From contig OY744469.1 in NCBI GenBank assembly GCA_963556145.1, positions 1,922,001-1,986,000 of the forward strand: 64,000 bases of DNA, read 5' to 3'. The stretch is from Hygrocybe punicea. Its lineage: Eukaryota; Basidiomycota; Agaricomycetes; Agaricales; Hygrophoraceae. Shown here one piece after another: positions 32,242-43,259 of the stretch (positions are counted from its first letter, which is position 1; each line of letters opens with the position of its first letter). The notes below the pieces were generated by a model. That model did not search any database. It worked only from the letters and a program-made list of their open reading frames with translations, and was not told the origin of the DNA. Made by a program: the position numbers and the translations under genes.

Positions 32242-33664
32242 TAGTGTTGCCGTAGTTCGGTTCCGAACCTAGCCGAACCCGGTTCAAACCCCGAACCGAA
32301 CCCTAGGTTCAGTCTAAGTTCAGCCAAGTGCTGAACCGGACCGCGGGTTCAGTTCCGGGTTTCGAGGCCTGCCGGATTTCCTGAACGGCTCCAAACCGCG
32401 TCCAAACCGCGAACGCGGATATTTTTAAGGTATTTATTTCATTTATTTTTCGCATTCCTTTACTTACTTTTTCGTGTTAAACGGTATCATGTGACCGTTA
32501 CAGGTAGCTTTCTTCACCAACACGCAACAACGCAAGGCCAATGAACGCGACACAATGTCGCGTTCATGAACACAGGTACGTATTTTACTTTCCTGAACTT
32601 TACTAATGTTGCCTGCTACAGGAAGCTCGACCGCGACCGCAGTGTGACCACACCCACGGCCGCGAGATGACCACCCAACGCCAACCCAATGCCAACGGAC
32701 GCGCGACAGCTGCAACACCACCACCACCACCACCACCACCACCACCAGCGGCGGCAACAACAACGGCAACGACAACCACGACGGCCAGCAGCAGCAGCAG
32801 CAATGCCGGCAGCAGCAGCAGCAGCAACGGCAACGGCAACGGCAGCGGCAGCAGCAACGGCCACGACAGCAGCGGCAGCAGTGGCAGCAGCAACGGCGAC
32901 GGCAGCAGGAGCAGCGCCGGCAGCGGCAGCAACGACGGCAGCAACGACGGCAGCAACGACGGCAGCAACGGCGGCAACAGCAGCAGCAGCAGCAGCAACA
33001 GCGGCAGCAGCAACGGCGACAGCAGCAGCAGCGGCAGCAGCAACGGCGACAGCAGCAGCAGCGGCAGCAGCAACGGCGACGGCAGCAGGAGCAGCGCCGG
33101 CAGCGGCAGCAACGATGGCAGCAACGACGGCAGCAACGACGGCAGCAGCAGTATCAGCAGCAACGGCGGCAACAGCAGCAACGGCGGCAACAGCAGCAAC
33201 GGCGGCAACAGCAGCAACGGCGGCAACAGCAGCAACGGCGGCAACAGCAGCAGCAGCAGCAGCAGCAGCCGTGGCAGCAACACCACCACAACCATACCAC
33301 CGCCCCGACGAGGACAACGGTTGGCAGCAGCAGCGCCGGCAATGCCACGCAGGGACCACAGGACAAGACCCCCCGTCCCTCCACATCCCTTGGGGACACC
33401 GGAGGGCTCCCCCGCACCCATCTACCTCGCGAAGTGCAGCGCCGTATCTATTGATACGTGCCTGCCATTCGCGAGGAGAACGGACGGGGTGAGCCCACCT
33501 CGGTCTGGGTTTCAGACCGCGTCTGAACCCAGACCGAACGCAAAGAGACGGTTCGACGCCGTCTGGGTCCGGGTTTGGCCATGCACCAAACCGGACCCGA
33601 AGTTCAGTTCGCGGTTCCGCCAAAAAGGGTCGGAACCGGACCGAACTGAACTTCGGCAACACTA
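32242..33664. mobile_element. hAT-type non-autonomous element in gag, 1,423 bp
   Basis: Termini TAGTGTTGCCG at 32242 and inverted CGGCAACACTA ending at 33664. Exact 8-bp target duplication CCTGGTAG at 32234-32241 and 33665-33672. Excising the element with one duplication restores the gag reading frame across the site. Ends carry GAACCGAACC/GGTTCAGTTC repeats. The centre is a long trinucleotide-type repeat. The apparent 911-residue gag frame and the long plus-strand frames here arise from reading into this element and are not proteins. Confidence 0.93.
32715..33290. repeat. GGCAGCAGCAAC-type triplet repeat tract
   Basis: About 0.57 kb of imperfect GCA/AAC/GGC triplets with higher-order units. 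A unit of about 159 bp recurs (segment ending GGCGACGGCAGCAGGAGCAG near 32905 and 33085), and an 18-bp unit (GGCGGCAACAGCAGCAAC) repeats five times near 33160-33250. All six frames are open because the unit length is a multiple of three, which explains spurious Ser/Gly, Ala/Thr and Leu/Pro frames. Confidence 0.85.
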
Positions 33665-33672
33665 CCTGGTAG

Positions 33673-35351
33673 CGGTATTGGGGGTGCAATGCAGGAAGGT
33701 TCTGGGGAGTGCACGGTACAAGGGCGGTCGGCTCGGTCGGCCGCATGTTCGAAGGGGGGACTATGGTGATCGGCTGCTCGTTGATAGGTCTGGCCGTTTT
33801 CTCGGCAGGTTTCGCGGTGGGGACGGACGTGGAAGTGGTGGGCGGATTGGGAAACGTTTCTCTAGACTTGCCTTTCGCCTTCGATGGGATCTCTACACCG
33901 TCGAATCTAACCCGTTTGTGAAGCCGCTGCACTTCAGCTTCCAGAACCTTAATTTGTTCGTTGTCGTTGTCGATGTCGGACGTCGTGGACTGAAAGATGT
34001 CGGCGTACTCGGTGGTGACCTCTGGTTCGTAGGTGGGTACTTCAACGGCGGAGACGAAGTTAGCTTTGACATGAGGCAGCGGGTCACGTTGGAACAGTTC
34101 TGTGGGGTTGCAGGCAGGGGGAGCGCGGTTGCCGGGGTTCTGTGCGTGCCACACGTCAAAGTGATCCTTCATATTTTTGCCGATGATAGCCTTTGGAAGA
34201 TACATTCCGTTAGGCAATACGATGCGGCCGTGCTCGTTCTTGCGGCATATCCCGTCTCGAGTGTACTGCTCGCAAATAGGACAATCGCGTATATGATGGA
34301 ACGAGTCGTCGCAAAAGAGGCAGTTGAAATTGGTGAAACCCTGTCCCGCGGTGGTCGGCTCAGCCCTATTTGCACACGGCTTTGGGGGGTTGTTACGTTT
34401 GGTGAGGGCTTGTGTGAGGACGGCGAGTTGTTGCGAAACGAGACGAAAGAGGTCGGATACGTTAGGTTTGACCGGTTCCGCTTTAGGAATGACCGGGTCA
34501 TAGCGAGCGGGTGGCGGGTAGCGGGTGGCGGATTCTATTGGAGTCGAGTACCGGATGGCGGCAGGCGACGTTGACGATAGACGAGAGACAGTGGATGGTT
34601 CGGCCACGGTTCCGGCCAGCAGGAAGTGGGCGCAATTGTGGAAGTCCTGGAAGTCGTAAGGGTTGCTATGGAAATGGTTCGGTTTTTGGTACTGCCGACG
34701 GGTTTTGATGTCCTTTTTAAGCTCGAGATGGAAGCCGTTCTCGTACACGATGTTGCGTTCTCGAGGAGAGATTCGACCCTTGTCTAAGAGGAATCCTGAG
34801 ATCCGAATGAACTCGTGGTAATATTCGCCAAGTTCGGCGTGGGTACGGATACCGTAAGCGGTTTGGGTGTGCGTAAGACGGTCGAGATCCGCCATAGTGT
34901 ACCGGTGATCGTCTTCTGTGCCCGGGTATAGCACGAGAACGCTCCTTTTGAAAGTCGCGTAATTGGTGCCGGTCGCGCTAGGCAAACTTGCCCAAAGCTC
35001 GTAATCACTAAGGGACGCGTAGCGCAAGCTATGCTTAATGTGGCCTGCGTCGTCGAGGCCGGCATTGGCAGCAAGTAGCTCGACTTCTTCGAAGAAGCGG
35101 CTTAAATTGAGCGGGTTCCCGTCGAAGGTCGGAGCCGTAGAATGACCGCGAGCGGGCATTTGTCGTGGAGTAACATGGGGAGTGGTAACGTGGGGAGCGG
35201 TCGAAGATCCGGAGGTCAAAGTCATTGTTGTAATAAAATTTGGTTGAGACGGGACGGTTGTCGGGTGTACGATGGGGGGATCGGGTAATGTGGACGATGA
35301 TGGCGTGGGCAAAGACGAAGACGGGGACGATGACGATGATGGAGTTTTCAA
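33673..35351 (-). pseudogene. Ty3/gypsy gag with CCHC zinc knuckle, truncated by hAT
   Basis: Starts at 35351 with a Ser/Pro-rich leader. Then comes a capsid-like helical region (TFDGNPLNLSRFFEEVELL, YELWASLP, YHEFIRISGFLL). Next is a nucleocapsid knuckle with spacing C-X2-C-X4-H-X4-C (CLFCDDSFHHIRDC), and a charged linker with QIKVLEAEVQRLHKRVRF. Gag would package element RNA in particles. The true frame stops at the hAT insertion (33672) and continues at 32233 into protease. Up to the insertion no internal lesion is visible. Confidence 0.85.
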
Positions 35352-35703
35352 TGTCGAGAGCGAAGACGTGGACAGGGGTTCTAATGAAGTCGAAGTCGGG
35401 GACGTAGGCGATGTGGGTGTCGAACTGAGATCGGATGAGTCAGGTGTTATCGTGATTATCGGTATATCGACCGGTTCGAGACTATCGGATGATAGATATA
35501 AAGGGGTGTTTGACCCTGAGATGAGTGGAAGATTGTTATGTCGAGCGAGATGGTCGGGTACTAGCTGGAAGAAGTCGTCGTCAATTGTCGGGTCGAAGGC
35601 GGCTAAAGAGAGTTCTTGTTGTAGAGTTCTTCGAGGAAGATCTCGAAGACGACAGTCAGAAGGAGGGATACGGGAAGAGGAAGCTATGGTGGTGCTAGAC
35701 TAT
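35352..35703. other. Gypsy 5' leader
   Basis: Between the primer-binding site and gag (minus strand). GA-rich on the plus strand (GATGACGATGATGG, GAAGTCG). The plus-strand frame 35272-35838 overlaps gag and the LTR and is a shadow. Confidence 0.5.
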
Positions 35704-35704
35704 T

Positions 35705-35721
35705 CCTCGCGGTGGGCTCCA
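35705..35721 (-). other. Probable tRNA primer-binding site
   Basis: Two bases inside the 5' LTR the minus strand reads TGGAGCCCACCGCGAGG. A PBS normally starts TGG, complementary to the CCA end of a tRNA. The tRNA was not identified. Confidence 0.5.
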
Positions 35722-35723
35722 GA

Positions 35724-36508
35724 TGTAAAGGCGAGGTCGGGGTGGCTGCAGAATAATAATCCTAAGCCTGTGGGGGTCAGCGTGAAAGTGACTAGGAATA
35801 GTCTAGCGAGCTTCAGTAAGATGATAGGATATAAATGATAAGAAGCCGCCAAGTAAACTACTGAAATCTATCGAGGCCGGTCGAAGCCGACGGTGTCGGG
35901 TACGGCAGGTCAGGTTTCGGGTGACGAGAAACGTAGAGATTAAGACGGTAGAAGGATGGGGAGAGCGTCGAGGAAACCGACGAGTAGTGTGTGCGATGGA
36001 TTTTACTGAGAGGCTGATTCTCAGAGAGAGGAAACGGGGGAACTGGTTTCTTATTATGAGACGGCGCTTGGGCACCATTTTTATACTACAAATTTCTGTA
36101 CCTAGCTTCGGACGAGAGTCCTTGGCCGATGAGAGAAAACAAAGGAGAATAAAAATGGACAAGTAGGAAGAGGGTTGCGAGGCGACCATGACAGGGAAAA
36201 TGGGTGGAAGATATAAAAACCATAAAAGATGTAATATACTGTACTGTATCTCCATAAGGGAGACACTAGGCGCAAATAAGGCAAGTCCGATGTCGGGATC
36301 CCAGTCCAATGAGATCTATCTTAGATATTTGAAGTTCCGTGAGTTTAGGAGATGGACCGACCAGGTACGTGAGTGGCCGTGCTAGTCGGTATGCATCGGG
36401 TTGCATCGGGTTGCGTCGGGTTCGAGCGTAGATTGCTAGAGACGTCGGGTTCGAGCGGATTCGCTAGATATCGATGTTACGGCCTCAGAGGGTCGAGGAC
36501 CCTCTACA
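35724..36508 (-). repeat. 5' LTR of the gypsy element (785 bp)
   Basis: TG...CA ends and homology over its full length to 24525-25318. It is followed by the ACGT target duplication at 36509-36512. Confidence 0.9.
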
Positions 36509-36512
36509 ACGT

Positions 36513-36660
36513 TGAGCACTACAAGCCCCCTCACTTGGTGATAGACATTGTCCAGTTCCACCTTTGCCAGTCAATCACTTTCATGTTGGTAATTCAATCT
36601 GATTTCTGCAAGTTGATCTGGAGTCATGCTTGGCCAACATGCTGCGATCTCAGCTAGAGA
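36513..36660 (-). pseudogene. Likely 5' fragment of the gene split by the gypsy element
   Basis: On the minus strand one frame reads SMTPDQLAEIRLNYQHESD, a TGA (one step from CGA), then LAKVELDNVYHQVRGLVVLN up to the insertion site. Another frame joins directly to RHVRYASEKS on the far side (24520). The helical composition resembles protein, but which frame continues across the ACGT site is not settled. Confidence 0.3.
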
Positions 36661-37212
36661 AGGGACAAGTTGCAACCTGGGGGCTAATGAGAGTGAGGAG
36701 AAAATCACTTGGTGTTATTAACTTCATGAGTCTTTCTCCAATTGCATTTATGCTGGCCACAGCAGCTTTCCTTTCACTTGAAATGGCCCTGAACACATTG
36801 ACTGCAACAAATAAAAAATTGTCAAACTATGTACACAGTCACAATGATATTTTAAGCATGATGCAAGACTCACTTGCATGTATGGTCGGCACTACCCCAC
36901 AGGACAGCCACAGACAATCTTCCGCCCCCAGCAGAACAAACATGCCAAAGTCTGCTTTTTCTCTAAATTACTCCTCTTGGCAGGATCAGTTTCAAGCTAG
37001 TCCTGGTAGGTTCCATACCGGATAATGTGATTGCCCCTTGCCAACCAGTCAGTGGGCTTCATTCAGGAGAAAGATGATAATGCAAAAGTAAAATACTGTA
37101 GTTGGGATCAGAGTCCATGGCATGCGAACTACTTGACAGTAACTAGGTATCACTAGTAGTGGCGAGTTCTTTGTTTCCACAATGAGCGCAGGGCATCTGG
37201 AAAACACAGGTT

Positions 37213-37255
37213 TACTTAATCTGACTTAATCTGACTTAATCTGACTTAATCCAAC
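37213..37255. repeat. 10-bp tandem repeat ACTTAATCTG
   Basis: Four near-perfect units in a row just inside the left terminus of the 37193-39865 element. The mirror motif at 39800-39845 is diverged. Confidence 0.8.
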
Positions 37256-37489
37256 TTATTTTATAAATTAAGGCTTTTTAAGTCGTTAAGTGATTAAGTG
37301 GAATTAAGAAGGTCCATCTACTTAATTTCACTTATTCTGTTATTTTTATGAATAAAATTTTAGTTTTAATAAATGATTACTAGGCTACTACAACTAAGCA
37401 TTACTGGTGCTAGTGCTGGTCCTGCACTGGTCCTGGCACTGTCGCTGGTCCTGGTCCTGGTCACGATGCCTGTCCTGATCATTTTTGAG

Positions 37490-37650
37490 TTTGCCAGAGG
37501 TGAGAAGGGTGAGGGCAGTGGGGTAGGTGTTTGCATATTGGAATGAGCCATGGATGTCAACATCTTGAAGGGCAGCAGCAGAGAGGGGAAGCAGTACATT
37601 ACAAGAGCCCATGCCCACTAGCATCACTTTGCCCCCCCTAATAGCAGCCT
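37490..37650. repeat. Direct repeat, copy 1 (partner 38235-38372)
   Basis: Shared text includes GGAATGAGCC.TGGATGTCAAC, GCAGCAGAGAGGG.AAGCAGTAC and CATCACTTTGCCCCCC, about 85-90% alike. Possible remains of a duplicated gene exon; no intact frame spans either copy. Confidence 0.7.
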
Positions 37651-37692
37651 GAAACAAAAATGATCAGTTGATGATTGCATGGAGAGTGGGTC

Positions 37693-38062
37693 TAGTGTTG
37701 CCACAGCTATAGCCAATGTTTTATGAAAAATTGCCTTTTTAGGCTAGTTAAATCAGCTAAAATTATGAAAATATTTGAGGAGATGGGCAAAGCCAAAAGC
37801 TGGGGGGGTCACTTAAGGGTGCTAAGAATTTGGTGCCATCTTCAGAGTTATTCAACCATAGCTGTTGAGCCTAGCCAGCTACCGTCCAACAGCTATCCCT
37901 GAAGAACCCTGAGAATTGAGCCCCAAATCCTTAGCACCCTTAAGTGACCCCTCAGCTTTTGGCTTCGACCATCTCCTCAAATATTTTTATAATTTTGCCT
38001 AATTTTACTAGCCTAAAAAGGCAATTTTTCAAAAAACATCGGCTATAGCCATGGCAACACTA
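37693..38062. mobile_element. hAT-type fold-back MITE, 370 bp
   Basis: Ends TAGTGTTGCCA and TGGCAACACTA with an exact 8-bp target duplication AGTGGGTC (37685-37692, 38063-38070). The arms stay complementary for about 150 bp (GAAAAATTGCCTTTTTAGGC, GGGTCACTTAAGGGTGCTAA), so the element folds into one long hairpin. The terminal motif is shared with the 32242-33664 hAT element. Confidence 0.92.
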
Positions 38063-38234
38063 AGTGGGTCAATAAAGGGGCTTACAAGGATAGACATTTG
38101 CTCTGCGCTGGTGCATTCAAAGACCTTGTTTCCATCGTCCTTGTCCTCGTGATCACCACTGGCACCATTGTTGTGCCATGCTGGTACCATCGGTGTGCTG
38201 TGCTGGTACCATCGGTGTGCCATGCCAGAACTGG

Positions 38235-38372
38235 CGTGTGCGAGGGTGGTGGGGTAGGTGCATGTTGGAATGAGCCGTGGATGTCAACTTCTCAAAGGGC
38301 TGCAGCAGAGAGGGTAAGCAGTACGTTACGAGAGCCCACCAGCATCACTTTGCCCCCCATAATAGCAGCCTG
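38235..38372. repeat. Direct repeat, copy 2 (partner 37490-37650)
   Basis: Diverged second copy, interrupted by small indels. The MITE at 37693-38062 lies between the copies. Confidence 0.7.
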
Positions 38373-38755
38373 ATTGCACTGCTGCAGAAATGCATGCCAC
38401 GGCACTGATGCAGTGCTGGTACTGCCAGTGGTGATGCTGTTGCTGGTGCTAATGCTGGTGCCGGTGCTAGAACTGACACTGGCATGGGTACCTGTGTGAG
38501 TACCCATCGCTAGTGGCAAGAGAAGAAAGTGGCTTGGCTTACTTGAAACATTCCACCTCAACACTGTCCTCACTGTCATGCTGGCTGGTCCCAGCACTGC
38601 TCCTCCTGGACTGCGCTGGCACTGCTTGCTGGTACCACCATGGTGTGCATGCTGGTGGGGTGTTAGTGCTCATCGTCATAGTCGCCATCCTGGTCGTGCC
38701 ATCCTGCTTGTCCTATTGTCGTGGTTGCAACCACTGCTGTGATGGTGAGTTCAGG

Positions 38756-39331
38756 TGTAGACCCGGAATAGGAATCTACTAGAAGGGGTGATCTGCTAGA
38801 AAGAGATCAGAGGAGTAAAGTCTTTCTATAGTGTCTAGTCAATCCAACCTGAATCCAGGGGTTCTGGACTCAGAGGGAGAGTATGGGGAAAGGACTATGA
38901 GCGGTGTAGACGATACGAAGAGCAGACTCAGAAATAGAACTGAAGCGGGATAATATGATAGGATGTAATATGATAGGATGCAATATGATGGTACATCTTT
39001 TATACTACTGGGAGTGATCCTGTGCTGTAGTACCTATGTACTACAAGCGAAGGCTGTAACTGATAGGGGTGGAGTGGAGTGGAGGATAGGAAGAATGCTA
39101 TGTACTGGGAGATGGGAAATGAAGATACATCATATGTAACTATATACGTAGTGATTCCGGGTCGTTAGGGACATTGCAGTGCATGTAGGAACGAATCCAG
39201 AGGCAGAATCCGGTGCGGAATCGACGGAGAGGACCGGAATCAGGCGGAATCGACGATACATGAATGGGAATGGATGGGGACGATGTGGGATATGAAGAGG
39301 ATTCGGGTCCAGACGGCCCAGAGCCTCTACA
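38756..39331. mobile_element. Solo LTR, second copy
   Basis: TGTAGACCCGGAATAGG to GAGCCTCTACA, 576 bp, homologous to 15028-15603 throughout with scattered substitutions. Contains the shared string TATAGTGTCTAGTCAATCC. No internal retroviral region and no clear target duplication. Confidence 0.65.
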
Positions 39332-39865
39332 CCGCCATCCTCATCACCATGCTGGCCATCCTGGTCATCAGCCTTGCCATCCTTGCCTCCACCGTCCTTG
39401 TCCTCCACCTCATTGTCATCGCTCTCATTATTGTCCTCACCATCCTAAAAGCACGTCAATTAGGAAGAAACTTCAGGTCAAGTTTTTTACCTATAAGATG
39501 CCCTCTGCTATGCCATGCTGGTACTGGCATAGGCACTGGTTCTGGCGTGGGTGCAGGTGTTGGTATGTGTGTGAAGACAAAAGTGAACATTGACCAAACA
39601 AAGGTAAAGTATGGACTTTGCTTTTTTTTTTCAACTTCTCAGCATGACAGTAGGGACACAGACCAGCATGGCACCAGTGCCAGGTCTAGAACTGGCACAA
39701 GTACTAACTGCAACTACTAGTAGCATTATACTGGTATAAAAGTTGGACTTTTATTCTTAGTTAAAATTAAGTTCTTTTAATTTATGGTTAAGTGTGTTTA
39801 AGCGTGTTTAAGTCCACTAAGTCAATTAAGTCAGATTAAGTAAACCAGTGTTTTCCTGATGAAGG

Positions 39866-41113
39866 CCAAATCCTGAGGCCTGATCCAGTGCTGAGTCAAG
39901 AACTGATCGGCCCCTGGTTCGTATCACTTGACTATCATTAGGGAAGGCCCAGAATGAACCGAGCAAAGGGCTAATTACTAACTGAGGCCCAGGCCTGAGC
40001 TGTGCCTGTGAACTGAGGGATGATCTGCCGATTTGTCATATCCCCAGCTCAGCATTTGTCTGGGATTGAATTTGTGCCACGTCACCCATGTTTGACCAAA
40101 ACGTCTATAGCCCTAATCTAGTACTATGACCAATTGGCCGTGTACATTTTTGAAATCTGCTGTAATGCAAAAATCTCATGCAAAAATCTCATGCCAAAAC
40201 TTGGTCAAAACGACCTTTGGCGACAACATTCTCTACATACCCTGAGTTGCTGCACTAGTCCACAATCCATGAGTGATAGTAGTAGGGATTACAGCGTATT
40301 TGGAAAAGCATGGCCAAGCCAACTTTTTTTTTTTTTTTTGAATGTCCGACCAGTAGCCACCAACATGCAATGCGCAAATTTTGCACTGATTAGGAAATAT
40401 AGACTTAGATAAGATTTGAATGTTTTGTATTGGATCTCATGAAATACTGTACCAATTTACATGATGTGAGAGAGAAAGTTTATTTATTTTATGAGGGCTA
40501 GTCTCTCCCACATTTACTTCCCAAAAACCTTTAGTGTTTTGAAGGTTATAGGTGAGGTATTTTAGTGAATGTTGTCAAATACTTCCTGAGATCAAAGAAA
40601 TGTACAAATAATTGTATGTGGTCTTTTAGCTCTCTGAACATAGAACAAGTTTCTCCTCAAAACCATGTTGACCTGAGCATTCCTTGTGGAGCTACTAACC
40701 TAACCAAATCAAGTGGATAACCTAAAATAATTCTGGTGGGTCACCATTGTCCCATACATTGGTTGTACTTGCATTTGTGTTGTCAGTTTACTATTAGTCA
40801 GTAACATAGAATTTAAAGTGACACACCTAACACAGTGAGGTGGAAGCACCACTCCCTGCTGCATTGACCCTCTCTTGTTCTCTTTCTCCATTGTCATTGT
40901 GTACATGTTGACCCACTGGCAGACTACCTATACCTACAGTGCATGGGTACAGGTTTTGTATGGGTCACAAAAGTGTGACCCATACCTGTACCTGTGACTA
41001 CCCACACCCATATGGGTTACCTGTACCTGTGTTATTCCCTAGTGCCATCAGGATTTCCCTCAAGTAACTCATGATGGCCACCTCCACATCAATTGACATG
41101 GCCAGCTAGGTAT
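39866..41113. other. Gene-free interval
   Basis: It holds a poly-T run (40324-40341), the MITE arm above, and GGGTACAGG/CCTGTACC words near 40935-41030 that form local hairpins (for example around TATGGGTCACAAAAGTGTGACCC). No supported gene. Confidence 0.5.
40389..40440. repeat. Single arm related to the 11467-11939 MITE
   Basis: ATTAGGAAATATAGACTTAG, a gap, then TGTTTTGTAT and CTCATGAAATACT follow the same order as the arm of the left MITE. No partner arm was found nearby. Confidence 0.5.
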
Positions 41114-41278
41114 CACAGCATGCAAAATAAGATTTGAGGATGATACAAATACATTACTAATACATTACAAAATTTGAATTGGAGAGTCTACAAATTCTGT
41201 GAAGATTCCCAAATTCAAAATTTGTAATGTATTAGCAATGTATTTGTATGATGCTGAAATCTTATTTTGTGTGCTGTG
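41114..41278. mobile_element. 165-bp fold-back MITE
   Basis: Arms of about 75 bp are inverted copies: CACAGCATGCAAAATAAGAT at the left and the inverse at 41259-41278. Flanking TAT/TAT (41111-13, 41279-81) suggests a TA or TAT target duplication. Near-complete pairing leaves only a short loop around 41190-41200. Confidence 0.8.
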
Positions 41279-42628
41279 TATGGGAAAGCAACCAGGCTCA
41301 GCCAGTCACATTCTCACAGGACCCCAGCTTGTCTGAACCTAGGATAGATCCCCAATCTGGACAAAATTTTGAGGTTGTGGTCAAAATGTCAGATGCCCAT
41401 CTGGAAATGGGGGGCCAGAAATGGTGGTACAGCCAGATCAGCTGTCCAGACATGGCCATCTGACTTGCAGAAATGCCAGATCCACATCCAGACATCCCAG
41501 CCAGGTAATGACCCATGCCAACCATCAGCAGACTGTATGTATACTACCATATATAGCAACATGGCCATCTCCAAGTGTGAATTGTACAGCCACCAATTTT
41601 GCTCGATCTCTGAAACCACTGCTGTATTCCAAACAAAGCAAACTATTAGCACTCTTGTCACCCATATGTTTTATCTCTGTGGTACCTCCCCACTCATTTC
41701 CACACAGATTGGTGATGAACTTAGAGAAAAGGAATCCATTCTCTTTAGGACATTACAGAAGTGCCAAAAAATGTTGGCCAAGGTTGTCAAGGAGTCCCAG
41801 AAGCGCAGCCGAAGCCAGGAAGATGAGGAAATAGACTGATATTGCATAGATACCTGTAGGCAATGTAGATAATATTTGACATTTTTAGTATGCTAGATCT
41901 GTCATCTGGACATATTTTGGGCATATACACATATGTAGGCCAGATCCATCATCCAGACATCAAATGACCCCCAAGCAAAAATTTTGTCCAGACATATTTT
42001 TCAGAATTGGGTGGAAATCAGATCTAACATTTTGGGGGACAAGCCGGGGTCCTATTCTCACCCATGATTTTGGCATGGAACCATGCCAAAAATGGGTTGG
42101 GTTACCTGAGACCCATCCCAGGCATGGGTGCATGCAAAGTGTCGGCTGCTCAGTGGTTACTCTGACCCTTGATCAATGATACCACACCGCTCACTCTTAC
42201 AATCCCACATTTTTGCCTCTTGTCTCTCACCATAGCCTACTCTCTTAGCCTCATTGTCACCCTCCTTCCCCTCCCCCAGCCTCCCCCTCCTCTATACCTC
42301 CCCTTCAACCCATCTTCTCCTCACCCAATTCACCCTCACCCTCCCACACCCTCCCCTTTAATTAGTTGATTCATTTGCATTGTTTAAAATATCATAACCA
42401 TTTATTGAACATTGGTGCAAGGCACACTTGTGAGCATTTATTGTTTCACTTAAGGATTTTTTGAATCAATTCAGCATTTTTGGATATCCTTGTCATGTGT
42501 GAAAAAAAATTAAATAATCCATAGAGTTGGGCAATTGACATAGTAGGGTAGCACATCATATGACTTTGAATTATTTTGCTTGGAAAGCCTAATGATATGT
42601 AAATTGTAAATTCAATGGGAGATATATA
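41279..42628. other. Interval without a supported gene
   Basis: A plus-strand frame ending at 41839 closes with LREKESILFRTLQKCQKML and KKRSR-like charge, which could be a 3' exon remnant, but no upstream exon or domain supports it. A pyrimidine-rich stretch lies at 42200-42360. The rest is AT-rich. Confidence 0.4.
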
Positions 42629-43011
42629 CAGTATTCAATGGCTCCTTTGAACACAAAAATTACCCTCAAATGCCACAGGTAGCCAAATTATCTTGAACAA
42701 AATCTGAATAGACAGAAGGTTGCTCATATATCTCAAGACCTCTCATACCAATTTTTAAAGAAATCTGTTGATACTGGAATGTTTTATGGTGAAAACATTA
42801 ATGTTCAAAGGAGTGATCAGATTTCTCTCTACTTTATGAATATTCAGTTTCTAATTTTATTGGTGGTTCTGAATAAAAAACAATGTCTAGATAGGTTCAG
42901 ATAATACAGTGAAGGAATTAGAACATTTTTTAGCAGTAGAAATCAGTACAGAATCAATTATATCAGGGTGTTCAAAGGACTGGTAGTGTTCAAAGGAGCC
43001 ATTGAACACTG
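42629..43011. mobile_element. TA-flanked MITE, 383 bp
   Basis: Ends CAGTATTCAATGGCTCC plus TTTGAACAC and the inverse at 42984-43011, with TA on both sides (42627-28, 43012-13). CAGT tips with TA duplication indicate Tc1/mariner or pogo. Additional TTCAAAGGA copies occur inside (about 42809, 42970). No coding content. Confidence 0.85.
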
Positions 43012-43259
43012 TAAGACATTTGACATGTAGTAAAATTAGAGTGACATCCATTGAATATTATTTTTAACTTTTTTATTCAAGGAGCAGGTGTCATTTTATA
43101 AAGCAAGCTATAGACCTCCATGAATAAAGAACTAAAAATAGTAATTTGCGCACGCCCTAGAAAACACCATAAGCAAGGGTTCTGCCGACACAGTCGGCAC
43201 TTCCTAGTATCAACTCCGCCTGGATATATCAGCGCCTCTGCATCCGCTTCATCTCGTAG

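Larger units (their letters stand above)
24525..36508 (-). mobile_element. Ty3/gypsy LTR retrotransposon, 11,984 bp, decayed
   Basis: Two LTRs (24525-25318 and 35724-36508) start TGTAAAGGCGAGG and end CCCTCTACA as written. A 4-bp ACGT target duplication lies at 24521-24524 and 36509-36512. The coding strand is minus: gag at 35351, then protease, RT-RNase H and integrase, the gypsy order. A primer-binding-type site follows the 5' LTR and a purine-rich tract precedes the 3' LTR. By eye the LTRs differ at about 19 positions, all but one transitions, plus a 9-bp indel. Two later insertions sit inside it, and an antisense gene lies between integrase and the 3' LTR. Confidence 0.93.
37193..39865. 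mobile_element. Inverted-repeat element of about 2.67 kb
   Basis: Left end CTGGAAAACACAGG plus TTTACTTAATCTGAC (about 37198-37240). The right end (39835-39860) is its inverse with two mismatches near the tip. Inside are a hAT MITE, a solo LTR, two direct repeats of about 100 bp and CTGGT-rich low-complexity DNA, but no transposase. No clear target duplication was found, so class and exact tips are uncertain. Confidence 0.5.

Noticed and set aside
32667..34574. 635-residue plus-strand frame
   Set aside because: Triplet repeat keeps every frame open; the rest is antisense to gag.
32616..35351. 911-residue gag-like frame
   Set aside because: Only 33673-35351 is gag. The C-terminal third is translation of the hAT insertion and its triplet repeat.
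36630..37025. 131-residue plus-strand frame next to the gypsy element
   Set aside because: Overlaps the better-looking minus-strand fragment of the split gene, ends abruptly and shows no domain.
40935..41035. Possible hAT MITE around GGGTACAGG/CCTGTACC words
   Set aside because: Local hairpins exist, but no matching termini or 8-bp duplication could be found.
41369..41839. 156-residue plus-strand frame
   Set aside because: Only the last 45 residues look protein-like; it lacks an upstream exon, family match or promoter. Kept as a remark, not a gene.
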